This document shows, piece after piece, positions 44,315 to 53,138 of a DNA stretch of 64,000 bases. Location of the stretch: NCBI RefSeq assembly GCF_004803795.1, contig NZ_CP012543.1:806001-870000 (forward strand), in the 5' to 3' direction. Source of the stretch: Campylobacter rectus. Its GTDB lineage: Bacteria > Campylobacterota > Campylobacteria > Campylobacterales > Campylobacteraceae. The translations under genes were made by a program, and so were the position numbers. The number at the start of each line of letters is the position of its first letter. Position 1 is the stretch's first letter. A model generated the notes under the pieces. The model saw nothing but the letters and a program-made list of their open reading frames with translations, had not been told where the DNA came from and did not search any database.

Positions 44315-44734
44315 ATGAAACGAGCTTTTACGATGATAGAGTTGGTTTTTGTTATAGTGGTTTTAGGTATCTTGGCGAGTATCGCAGTGCCTAGACTCTT
44401 TGCTACTAGGGATGATGCGGTAGTCGCAAGAGCTAGGGCCGATATAGCTTCTATAAAAAGTAGTATAATAAATAGGCATAATACCGATATGTTATCGGGC
44501 ACATTTGCGTATCCTAATCTTGACTCAAGTCCTACTAGCGAAAAGCTCTTTGATAATGTATTGCAAGGTGGGATTAAACCCAAAGGCGCAGACGATAAAA
44601 CGGGCTGGTCTAGAAGTGGGAATGAATACACTTTTACTGTTGCTGGGCAAAGTGTAAAATTTACCTATAGTAGCACTAACGGCTCTTTTACCTGCCCTAG
44701 AAACGATAGCCTTTGTAGAGCTTTAACGGAGTAA
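44315..44734 (+). CDS. Prepilin-like protein 3
   Basis: 139 residues from ATG 44315 (a GTG at 44306 would add three residues; GAGG at 44303-44306 fits the ATG). Leader MKRA|FTMIELVFVIVVLGILASIAVPRLF, again Ala before Phe. C-terminal Cys pair at about 130 and 136 (CPRNDSLC). The stop overlaps the priA ATG by one base, so it is cotranscribed with priA. Confidence 0.9.
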   Translation: MKRAFTMIELVFVIVVLGILASIAVPRLFATRDDAVVARARADIASIKSSIINRHNTDMLSGTFAYPNLDSSPTSEKLFDNVLQGGIKPKGADDKTGWSRSGNEYTFTVAGQSVKFTYSSTNGSFTCPRNDSLCRALTE

Positions 44735-47238
44735 TGCTCTACTACCGAATTTTGCCGAGCGGCTTAAATCTTAAGCCGCTCATCTATCGTTCAAATTTTA
44801 AAATCCCCAATTTTACTCAGGTCTTAGTCAATATAAAAAACAAAAAAACTCTCGGCTATGTTTTGCAAAGCGTCGTCGAACCCGACTTTAAAACGCTTGA
44901 AATTTTAGAAATTTTACCTGCCGTGCTCACTCCGATACAAATTTCGCTTTTAAAATTTATCTCACATTATTACGTCGTAAATTTATCCGTTGCCGCCGGG
45001 CTTTTTACTCCGCTGGAGATTGGCGCGCCGCTCTCGCCGTTTTTTGAGAATTTGGCGGATAAGCGAGCTCTTGGCGATAAAAATGAGCTAAATGTCAATT
45101 TAAATTTGAATGCAAAATTTGATGATAGCGCAGAGCAAAATTCGACTACGGAATTTGACGAAATTTCACAATCAAATTTACCCCAAAATTTAAACAACGG
45201 CGGTTATCGAGAAAATTCGATCCGTGATATCTCTATGCCAAATTTTGATTTCTCGGCCGATTTGTTTAGTATAAGCTCGGGCAAAACAGCAAGAAAAGTT
45301 TTGACAAAAAATCTAAATTTAAAAGATGGCGCCGTTTATACGGTCTCAAATTCGGATAATTTAGCCTACGAAAAAAAATTTACCGAAAAGTCAAATTTGG
45401 GCGATGTTTCTGATTTTGAATCAAAATTTGGCTCCTTAGGCAATCCTTTAAATGCTTGCTTGAATCAAGCGGATACAAATGAAACTTCGGCCGAAGATTT
45501 GAGTCTAAATGACGGCGTCGCTCTTTCAAAAGCAAATTTAAACGACGATGCGGCTTGCGAACCGACTTTGCATACTTGCGCCCGGTCGTTCAAATCAAAT
45601 CCAAACCAAAGTCCGGGTTCGGGTATTTTAGTCGCAAAAGAAATCCGGCCAAAAACGCTAAATCTAAAATCAAACCCCGCCGACCCGGTCCAAAGCGAAA
45701 TTTTTCCAAAAATCCCAAATTTAAACTCCGTCCAACAAGAAGCTCTAAATTTTACCAAAAGCCATAAAACGAGCCTGATTTTCGGCGACACCGGAAGCGG
45801 TAAAAGCGAGATTTATTTTTCGCTCATCCGCGAGTATTTGCTTTTGGGCAAACAGGTTTTGCTTTTGATGCCCGAAATCTCGCTCACGCCGCAGATGACG
45901 AAGCGACTAAAAAGCTATTTCGGTGAGAAATTCGGCGTCTGGCACTCTAAAATAACGCCAAAAAAGCGCGGCGAGATCCTGCAAAAATTTCAGAGTCGCG
46001 AGATAAACTTGATCGCCGGCGCGCGCTCGGCGCTGTTTTTGCCGTTTAGCGAGCTTGGGCTCATCATCATAGACGAGGAGCACGACGACAGCTACAAATC
46101 CGCGCAAAATCCGCACTACAACGCCCGCGACCTCGCACTGTTTTTAGCGGGCAAATTTGATGTCAAAGTCGTGCTAGGCTCGGCCACGCCAAGCGTCGTG
46201 AGCTTTAAAAAGCAGCCTAGTTTTAGACTAAGAGGCACGTTTTTTAAAAGCGAGAAAAGATTTATCTACGACGAGAGCGAGACTGGGCTGAGCGATATGG
46301 TCCTGGGCGAGCTTGGCGCGAGCTTTGAGAGCGGCAAACAGGCGGTCGTTTTTTTGCCGACGCGGGCAAATTTCCGCTACCTGGCGTGCCGCGAATGCGC
46401 AAACACGATAAAGTGCCCGTTTTGCAGCGTCGGGATGAGCTTTTACAAAAAGCGCAACCTGCTAAAGTGCCAGTATTGCGGATTTACGATGCCTGTGGCG
46501 CGCGAGTGCGACAAGTGCGGCAGCGAGATGATCGAGGCGAAAAAAATCGGCACGGACGAGCTGACGGACGCCCTGCGCTCGGCGTTTCCTGCGGCTAGGA
46601 TCGAGAAATTCGACCGCGACGAGATCACGACGCAAAACAAGCTCGAAAAGACGCTTGCGGCTTTTAACGCAGGCGAGATAGACGCGCTTGTCGGCACGCA
46701 GATGCTAAGCAAAGGTCACGACTACCACAACGTAGGCCTCGCCGTCATCATGGGCGTCGATGAGCTGCTAAATTTCCCGGATTTTCGCGCGCGCGAACGG
46801 ACATTGGCGCTATCTATGCAGGTGGCGGGCAGGGCAGGGCGCTCGGGCGAGGGGCGCGTGGTGGTGCAGAGCAGGCAGCGGGAATTTTTTGAGAATTTTA
46901 TCGAGGATTACGACGCGTTTTTGGCAGAGGAGATCGCTGCGCGCGAGCCGCTATATCCACCGTTTGCGAGGCTCTTGCGAGCTGTCGTAGCGGACAAAAG
47001 TGAGCAATCGGCAAAGCAAAGGCTGGAGGCTTGCATGGCCGAGCTGGATGCTTTGCGCGTTTCCGAGCCCGATTTGCAAATCGTCGGACACGGCAAATGC
47101 GCGATAGAGATACTGGGCGGCAAATTTCGTTTTGAGATTTTGCTGCGTTGCATCTTCTACGCTTCGCTCATAAAGGCCGCTCGCATCTGCGCTACGCACG
47201 GCTTTGACGTCGATATGGATCCGATAAATTTCTCGTAA
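44734..47238 (+). CDS. priA: Primosomal helicase PriA with a long low-complexity insert
   Basis: Replication-restart helicase. 834 residues, ~220 more than the ~615 of C. jejuni. The N-terminal 3'-DNA-end-binding domain spans ~1-96. Residues ~97-330 are a hydrophilic, Asn/Leu/Ser/Lys-rich region without motifs. The helicase begins at LNSVQQEALNF (~330): Walker A GDTGSGKSE (~350), DEEHDDSY (~448), SATPSV; zinc cysteines (CRECANTIKCPFC, CQYCG, CDKCG, ~550-600); motifs GTQMLSKGHDY and QVAGRAGRSGEG. The ATG overlaps the preceding stop. The 3' end is partly duplicated. Confidence 0.93.
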   Translation: MLYYRILPSGLNLKPLIYRSNFKIPNFTQVLVNIKNKKTLGYVLQSVVEPDFKTLEILEILPAVLTPIQISLLKFISHYYVVNLSVAAGLFTPLEIGAPLSPFFENLADKRALGDKNELNVNLNLNAKFDDSAEQNSTTEFDEISQSNLPQNLNNGGYRENSIRDISMPNFDFSADLFSISSGKTARKVLTKNLNLKDGAVYTVSNSDNLAYEKKFTEKSNLGDVSDFESKFGSLGNPLNACLNQADTNETSAEDLSLNDGVALSKANLNDDAACEPTLHTCARSFKSNPNQSPGSGILVAKEIRPKTLNLKSNPADPVQSEIFPKIPNLNSVQQEALNFTKSHKTSLIFGDTGSGKSEIYFSLIREYLLLGKQVLLLMPEISLTPQMTKRLKSYFGEKFGVWHSKITPKKRGEILQKFQSREINLIAGARSALFLPFSELGLIIIDEEHDDSYKSAQNPHYNARDLALFLAGKFDVKVVLGSATPSVVSFKKQPSFRLRGTFFKSEKRFIYDESETGLSDMVLGELGASFESGKQAVVFLPTRANFRYLACRECANTIKCPFCSVGMSFYKKRNLLKCQYCGFTMPVARECDKCGSEMIEAKKIGTDELTDALRSAFPAARIEKFDRDEITTQNKLEKTLAAFNAGEIDALVGTQMLSKGHDYHNVGLAVIMGVDELLNFPDFRARERTLALSMQVAGRAGRSGEGRVVVQSRQREFFENFIEDYDAFLAEEIAAREPLYPPFARLLRAVVADKSEQSAKQRLEACMAELDALRVSEPDLQIVGHGKCAIEILGGKFRFEILLRCIFYASLIKAARICATHGFDVDMDPINFS

Positions 47239-47248
47239 ATTTTGCTTT
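47067..47248 (+). repeat. priA 3'-end tandem repeat, unit 1 (182 bases)
   Basis: Last ~57 codons of priA plus ten bases beyond the stop. Followed directly by unit 2. Confidence 0.9.
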
Positions 47249-47430
47249 GCCCGATTTGCAAATCGTCGGACACGGCAAATGCGCGATCGAGATACTGGGC
47301 GGCAAATTTTGTTTTGAGATTTTGCTGTGTTGCATCTCCCACGCTCCGCTCATAAAGGCCGCTCGCATTTGCGCTACGCACGGCTTTGACGTCGATATGG
47401 ATCCGATAAATTTCTCGTAAATTTTGCTTT
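47249..47430 (+). repeat. priA 3'-end tandem repeat, unit 2 (182 bases)
   Basis: Same length as unit 1 with a handful of point changes (for example around 47288 and 47325-47340), all compatible with the reading frame. It carries no start and encodes only an orphan priA C-terminus. Confidence 0.9.
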
Positions 47431-48393
47431 CGTCTCACTTGATTTTTGGCGTTTATTCGTAGCGGCTTAGACGCGTCGCCGTAAATGTTTTGCGGAGTTC
47501 GCAAAAATCAGCTTCCTTTGCCTGCTTAAATTTTGCACTCGGCTTAGCCTCAAGCCGTGCGACATAAAAGTTTTCGTTATCGGCTTGTCGCCGTGTGCGT
47601 TCGGGTAGGCTTAAAAGGTATAAATTCACTAGCATTATTTAAATTTGAACGCTTAAACGCGCCTAGGAGGGATTTTATGCGGCTAAATTTACGATACGGC
47701 TTGCGAGCATAGATAAGGGCTTGATAAAATGATACGGCAGTGCACCTTTGTCATCCTTGCGCAGATACGATCCAGGCGCTATGCCGCTATCTTGGTATGT
47801 GATCCGGTAACCGTAGGGTAAATTTAGTTTATTCGTTGCCGATGTTAAATCCGGACTCTCAACTCAAATCACCGCTTCTTTACTGCGGCGGTGAACGAGA
47901 CGGCGTTTTGTGTGCCTTTTGGTTATTTATTGCGTTTAAAATTTGTTCGATGCCTTGCTGTTTGCTTCGAATTTGCTTTATTTACTCTCGGTCTACCTTC
48001 GTTAATTTAGCTTTATGCGCAGTTTGGTTTCGTAAATTTACGTTTAGCAAGCCCTCGTTCATATTTGCCGCGAGCTAAGCCGCTCCTAAATTTCGCCGCA
48101 TCCCCTTTACTTGCTCCTTCGTATCCTAGCTTCAAAGCTCGGCCTTTTTGTTTTGCTGCCGCTTGCAAGCGGTGGCGCCATATTTTAAATAATATTTTAA
48201 TTTTTCACTATATCGTAAATTTAAAATTTTACCGAACATAAAACCAAAATGCAGTTAAAGATTTTATTTATGATAATGCTTACTTTTTTTAAGCCCGATT
48301 TTATATGATTTTTATATAATCGCGTTATAATTTTATCTAGCCTTAAATATACAGTCTAATTAAAATTATAAAAATCACCCTAAAAGGAACTTA
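47431..48393. other. Gene-poor stretch
   Basis: About 960 bases. One minus-strand coding-like remnant at 47675-47856 is listed separately. An 80-codon plus ORF (47836-48078) is low in support. The last 200 bases are AT-rich and probably hold the promoter of the next gene (TATAAT-like words near 48315-48330; AAAAGGAAC ribosome site). Confidence 0.45.
47675..47856 (-). pseudogene. C-terminal gene remnant, unknown family
   Basis: On the minus strand a clean frame reads ...LNLPYGYRITYQDSG then IAPGSYLRKDDKGALPYHF, IKPLSMLASRIVNLAA and stops at 47675-47677. Its composition is like real protein, but it has no start codon and an upstream in-frame stop, so it is the end of a lost gene. Family not recognised. 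Confidence 0.35.
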
Positions 48394-49026
48394 ATGCAAA
48401 AATTTTTACAAGCCCTAGCAGGCTCGCAAAAATATTTCGCAAACTACGTTAGCGTCGCGATTTTCATCGTGATGGCGTGGATAGGCGGACTCAAAGTCGT
48501 GCAATACGAGGCCGACGGCATCGTGCCGTTTGTAACCAACAGCCCGTTTTTTAGCTATATGTATAGCAAAAAAGAGATCGTAGATAACGGTAAGGGCAAA
48601 ATGGTCGCCGAGTACAACCTGCACAAAAACCCCGAAGGCCTAGTCGTACCTAAAAATATCGAGTGGCATAAGCAAAACGGCACTTACACGGTTTCATACC
48701 TGATCGGCGCCACTATCTGCACTATCGGAACTCTCGTGCTGCTTGGCATCTGGTTTCCTAAACTAGGGCTTATCGGCGGGCTGCTGACATTTGGTATGTC
48801 TATCGTAACGCTTAGCTTTTTGATAACGACGCCCGAGACTTGGGTGCCAAATCTAGGCAATCCTGCGCTCGGTATCACCGAAAGTCCTAATCACGGCTTC
48901 CCGTATCTATCGGGCGCGGGACGACTCGTGATAAAAGATGTAATAATGTCTGCTGCGGGACTAATCGTAGCCTCAAATGCGGCACGCAGGATTTTAGAGT
49001 GCTGCAAAAGCTGCACGAGTAAATAA
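48394..49026 (+). CDS. DUF417/YkgB membrane protein (RclC-like)
   Basis: 210 residues with about four membrane helices (~17-35, 100-118, 122-142, 175-195) and a loop carrying VPFVTNSPFFSYMY. This fits the DUF417 family, whose E. coli member RclC belongs to the reactive-chlorine resistance regulon. An inserted loop (~55-90) is Lys/Asn-rich. A CC...C cluster closes the protein. It stands alone, with AAAAGGAAC before the ATG. Role in oxidant stress is inferred from family. Confidence 0.85.
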   Translation: MQKFLQALAGSQKYFANYVSVAIFIVMAWIGGLKVVQYEADGIVPFVTNSPFFSYMYSKKEIVDNGKGKMVAEYNLHKNPEGLVVPKNIEWHKQNGTYTVSYLIGATICTIGTLVLLGIWFPKLGLIGGLLTFGMSIVTLSFLITTPETWVPNLGNPALGITESPNHGFPYLSGAGRLVIKDVIMSAAGLIVASNAARRILECCKSCTSK

Positions 49027-49829
49027 AATTTTACGGATTTTAGCGAGCGGTGCGCCTAAATTTATGAGTTTGGGCGTCTTGTCGCTCGCGGCTGTTTCCT
49101 TTTATTGTTAGCATTACGGGCCTCGCCGCAAATTTACTTCGCATTTTTACAACCTAGACCAAGCATCCCTTAACTCGCAGGCCTTTTATAAAATTTAGCC
49201 GCTTGCTCGCTTGATTTTTTAATGCCTTCGCCGCTATCGCAAGCCTCGCCGGTTCGTAGCCAACCGCCGCCGCTTCCCATTTTGCAGCTTTTACGAAACA
49301 GCTCGAACGATTTTGCTTCAAACGCTCTACGCCCCTGATCCGCACGTAGCCGTCGGCGAGATTTGAGCGGCCGTCGGCGCTACCTAGTTTGCGGACTTTT
49401 TCATAAATTTCACCGTTTTTGCGTAGTCTTGTGCCGCACCTATACCGTATCGTAGGCTAGCCTCGCGGGCGTCTGCAAGCATGCGCGTGCGATATCTTGA
49501 ATGCTTTTTTATGGCCTTTTAGCGCGCCCACTTGGTCGCCTTTTGATTTTTCCGCTTGCGCCGTACCGATAATTTCATCTACGCTTGCGCCAAATAGCGT
49601 GCTTGCTGCGATATGAAGCAGATCGCTGAATTTTTCATCCTTTGAAATTTAATGCGCGCCGATTTTGGTCTATTGTTTTTTAATTTTCATATAAATTTTA
49701 CCGCCGCTCGCTCTTTTGCTCGTCGGATTTGGCGAGCCACGCGCGCACAAAACGCGGCCGTAAGAGAAGATTGGGTATTTCTATACTAAAATACGCGCAT
49801 AAATTTAATGCAAATTTAAAGGAGAAAGC
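49027..49829. other. Gene-poor stretch with decayed minus-strand coding DNA
   Basis: About 800 bases. 49154-49648 carries a frameshifted minus-strand remnant (next entry). The rest, up to the GGAGAAAGC ribosome site of the DUF4272 gene, holds no supported gene. Confidence 0.45.
49154..49648 (-). pseudogene. Frameshifted gene remnant, unknown family
   Basis: Minus-strand frames join if indels are allowed: DEKFSDLLHIAASTLFGAS, VDEIIGTAQAEKSKGDQVG, ALKGHKK, then in another frame MLADAREASLRYGIGAAQDY, then a third block RIRGVERLKQNRSSCFVKAA. Each block looks like helical protein, and each ends at a stop or shift. This suggests one decayed gene of ~150 codons. I do not recognise it. Confidence 0.45.
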
Positions 49830-50585
49830 GTGGGTGTTTTTGATTTTTTTAAAAAAGGGGCCGGTATCGCGCAAAAAAGGAGCGCAAACGCCGCAAAGAT
49901 CGGCAAGACCGCGCAGGAACGCAAGGATATAAGCATCGAAATTTTAAAATCGCAGGGCGTGCCGTTTACCCTCCATCTGCCGCTGCGGTACGAGACGGAC
50001 GAAATCACCCCGCGCGAAAAGGACGAGGTTATCGCTCGCGCGATCTGCTCGTACGCGGCGATAATGTGCGCTTGCTCTATCAGAGACGAGGACAAGCTCG
50101 CAGACGAGGATAAGCAGGGCGCGCGGGACTTTCTAGATAACCGCTACGGTTGCATAGACAAGCTCACGCGCATGGAGCGCCGCGTCACGCAGGGCGAGGC
50201 GAGCCGCGACGAGGCCATAAATATGGGCTGGAAATACGAGTCGCTGTGGGCGCTGATGTGGGCGATGGAGCTCGTGGAGGAGCTTAGCTTTCCGAGCGAG
50301 ATCTGCGACTGCGGATTTGTGATGGACACCTTTAGCGGCGGCGATTTTTCGGCGCGCGTGAAGCTGCGCGATACGGATGAAATTTTGCAGGCGCTCGATC
50401 TCATCTACCGCTACCACTGGGCGTGCGTCAATGCCCGCGTGCACGGCTCAGACTGCGCGGGGCTCGACGAAGAGGTCGTGATGGAGAGGCGCGGCGGGCT
50501 GGAGTGGCTGTGCTGCAAGGGGGCGGAGAACGATAATCTGACGGATGAATATAATGCGTGGGATTATCCGGATTTGAACACTTAG
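49830..50585 (+). CDS. DUF4272-domain protein
   Basis: 251 residues, soluble, acidic, with ~6 Trp. The core matches DUF4272 as I know it: LPLRYETDEITPREKDEVIARAI (two blocks) near ~50-75, NMGWKYESLWALMWAMELVEEL (~131-152), then PSEICDCGFVM and the closing YRYHWACVNARVHG (~192-205). The family is scattered in bacteria and its role unknown. GTG start with AAAGGAGAAAGC upstream. High GC relative to the flanking debris. Confidence 0.8.
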   Translation: MGVFDFFKKGAGIAQKRSANAAKIGKTAQERKDISIEILKSQGVPFTLHLPLRYETDEITPREKDEVIARAICSYAAIMCACSIRDEDKLADEDKQGARDFLDNRYGCIDKLTRMERRVTQGEASRDEAINMGWKYESLWALMWAMELVEELSFPSEICDCGFVMDTFSGGDFSARVKLRDTDEILQALDLIYRYHWACVNARVHGSDCAGLDEEVVMERRGGLEWLCCKGAENDNLTDEYNAWDYPDLNT

Positions 50586-51804
50586 CGGCCCTTTTTTCCT
50601 TTATACGTCGTTAGAAATTTCGCCGAATTTCAGTCACGTATTATAATATACGCTCCTTCATTCGGCTCATTTCCGCCTCGTCTAAAGAAAAAATACTTCG
50701 CCTTATCTTGCGCATTATCCCACAAGCGTCTTTAAATGAGTTTTAAATTTTAAGCCTGCGATAGGCTATCTGCCTTATCTTGACTTAAAATTTCTGCACA
50801 ACATTTAAACCATCTTGCGATACCGCCGCTTGCATTCTTTCGCTCAAATTTAAATTCGCCAAGATTTCGCGAAAATACTTCGCCTTATTTTTCGTTGTCT
50901 CACTTTACTATACTTCGTTTTGCTTAAAATTTGCTCGGTCACGTATTTATATTACGCTCTCATTGCAAATTTCATCCGACTCTGTGATACTGCCGCTTGT
51001 ACTTTTTATGCTCAAATTTAAGTCTGTTTACATTCAAATTTTAAATTAAACGGAGAATGATTAGCATCAAAACAGAATAAATAAAACCTTAGGCCTCCGG
51101 CAAGCAGAGTTTGGAGGCTTCGTAAAATGGAAAAATTTCTTTCTAAAACGGCACGGTCTTCTGATATTCGGCATTTTCTTAGATAGGTTCAGGTATCCGA
51201 GCTGTTATATTTCGACCTTTTTTATCCACGACCTACTGCGCGGCGGTATAAATTTAATGCCGACATATTCGACTGTCGCAATCAAAAGCGATATCAAAAC
51301 GGCGCTAAAATTTGAAAGCGATATTGCAGACGCCGTGCGGCCTTTGAGGCAAAATGCGCCGATTTTAGGCAAAGAGACCTTGCCGTTCGACGACTTTCTT
51401 TCACATCTTTTTTGCTAAATTTAAACGCCTATTTTGGCAAGCCCTATCTGCCCGCGCTTATCGCCGATAATCATCGTAGGCTGCTGTGCGGGGCGAGAGG
51501 AATATTTTTTATCTACCTTGCCCGCGGCGAGAGCAAAAAATCAATGAAACTAAAAAATAAAATCCAAACATCATCGGCAGTGCGGACAAGTGGGCGCTGC
51601 AGACCGAAAAAAGGGCTAATCGCAAACAACGAGCGAATGCTCTTTGCGGTCACAGAGCTTGGGCTGTCCGAAGCTAAAAGACGAAGGCCTTCTGCGCGGC
51701 GAGTGCGAAGCGGATTATTTATCCGGGTTGTAAATTTTCATAGCGATTTGAGCCTATTTAAAGAGAAATTTTTTTATAATTGGCTAAAAATTTGAAGGTA
51801 AAAT
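50586..51804. other. Gene-poor stretch with repeats and decayed coding DNA
   Basis: 1.2 kb. 50586-51010 has two copies of AAAATACTTCGCCTTAT (near 50688 and 50871) and text related to 26940-27080 and 27530-27590 (GCTCGGTCACGTATT; TTTCCGCCTCGTC). 51100-51420 shows broken coding-like blocks (for example ending in ETLPFDDFLSHLFC before a stop near 51416). A 127-codon ORF at 51412-51795 has a disordered, Arg/Lys-rich content and I reject it. Confidence 0.45.
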
Positions 51805-52863
51805 TTGCAAAGATACCCCACAAAGCAGATCAAAATCAGAGGCGTAAAAATAGGCGGAGACGCGCCCATATCGGTGCAGTCGATGACGTTTAGCAAAACA
51901 AAAGACGTAAAAGGCACGCTAGAGCAGATACAGAGGCTTTATTTTGCGGGCTGCGATATCGTGCGCTGCGCCGTGTTTGACAAAGAGGACGCCGCTGCGC
52001 TGCGCGAGGTCGTGAGAGCTAGCCCGCTACCCGTCGTCGCCGATATCCACTTCAACCACAACTACGCCGTGATCGTTAGCGAGTTCGTCGATGCTATCCG
52101 CATAAATCCGGGCAATATCGGCTCGAAAAAGAACATCAAAGCCGTCGTGGACGCGTGCAAGCAGCGAAATCTGCCTATCCGTATCGGCGTAAACTCAGGC
52201 TCGCTAGAAAAGCAGTTTGAGGACAGATACGGCCGCACGGTCGAAGCGATGGTCGCAAGCGCGCTTTATAATATAAATTTGCTCGAGGATTTTGATTTTA
52301 CCGATATCAAAATCTCGCTAAAATCAAGCGATGTCGAGCGTACGATGGCCGCTTACCGCGCGCTTCGGCCGCTCGTGGCGTATCCGTTTCATCTGGGCGT
52401 GACGGAGGCAGGCACTAGCTTTCACGCGACGATAAAGTCCGCGATCGCGCTGGGCGGACTGCTGTTAGAGGGTATCGGCGATACGATGCGAGTTAGCATC
52501 ACGGGCGAGTTAGAAGAAGAGATCAAGGTCGCAAAAGCGATCCTAAAAGACAGCGGCCGCCAAAAAGAGGGGTTAAATATCATCTCGTGCCCGACCTGCG
52601 GGCGTTTGCAGGCTGATCTGATGGCTGCGGTGAAGCTCGTCGAGGAAAAGACCAAACACATCAAAGAGCCGCTAAACGTCTCGGTGATGGGCTGCGTCGT
52701 AAACGCGATCGGCGAAGCTAAGGGCGCGGACGTGGCGATAGCGTTTGGCAAAGGAAACGGTATGATAATGCGCAAAGGCGAGGTGGTCGCAAGGCTGCCC
52801 GAGAGCGAGCTGGTAGATAGATTTTTACTAGAGATCGACGACGAGATAAAGTCGCGGGCGTAA
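51805..52863 (+). CDS. ispG: 4-hydroxy-3-methylbut-2-enyl diphosphate synthase (flavodoxin)
   Basis: IspG (GcpE) converts MEcPP to HMBPP in the non-mevalonate isoprenoid pathway using a [4Fe-4S] cluster. 352 residues, the short bacterial form. TIM barrel with [15 protein letters not shown] near the start, [12 protein letters not shown] (~73), IRINPGNIG (~94-102), and cluster Cys in [12 protein letters not shown] (~253-264) and [19 protein letters not shown] (~291-309). TTG start with GAAGGT upstream. It stands alone. Confidence 0.96.
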   Translation: MQRYPTKQIKIRGVKIGGDAPISVQSMTFSKTKDVKGTLEQIQRLYFAGCDIVRCAVFDKEDAAALREVVRASPLPVVADIHFNHNYAVIVSEFVDAIRINPGNIGSKKNIKAVVDACKQRNLPIRIGVNSGSLEKQFEDRYGRTVEAMVASALYNINLLEDFDFTDIKISLKSSDVERTMAAYRALRPLVAYPFHLGVTEAGTSFHATIKSAIALGGLLLEGIGDTMRVSITGELEEEIKVAKAILKDSGRQKEGLNIISCPTCGRLQADLMAAVKLVEEKTKHIKEPLNVSVMGCVVNAIGEAKGADVAIAFGKGNGMIMRKGEVVARLPESELVDRFLLEIDDEIKSRA

Positions 52864-53138
52864 ATTTCAGGCGTCAAATTTGAGATTTGGCGGCGCTCGG
52901 CTCGGTTCGGTCAAATTTGAGCCGATAAATTTGGCCTCTGGCTCGGGTTTAAATTTGATCGTCAAATTTAAATCTATTTTATCGGTGCGAGGTTGCGAAA
53001 CTGCACCCTTTACGGCGCTAACTCAAATTTGACCGCCTCAAGCTAAAGCAAATTTACGAGCGAGCGTCAAAATTGAATTCAAATTTTATATAATCCGCCC
53101 AAATGCAGGCAAATTTAACAAGATAAAAGGACACGAAA
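52864..53138 (+). promoter_or_regulatory. Spacer dense in AAATTT words before dnaB
   Basis: 275 bases with about ten AAATTT hexamers, several as GTCAAATTTGA or CTCAAATTTGA. TATAAT at about 53088-53093 followed by AAAAGGACACG gives a plausible promoter and ribosome site for dnaB. Confidence 0.45.

Noticed and set aside
47836-48078. 80-codon ORF before the RclC-like gene
   Set aside because: Cys/Phe-rich, no family or ribosome site; a better coding remnant lies on the minus strand beside it.
51412-51795. 127-codon ORF before ispG
   Set aside because: Disordered Arg/Lys-rich translation lacking any family sign; lies in decayed sequence.
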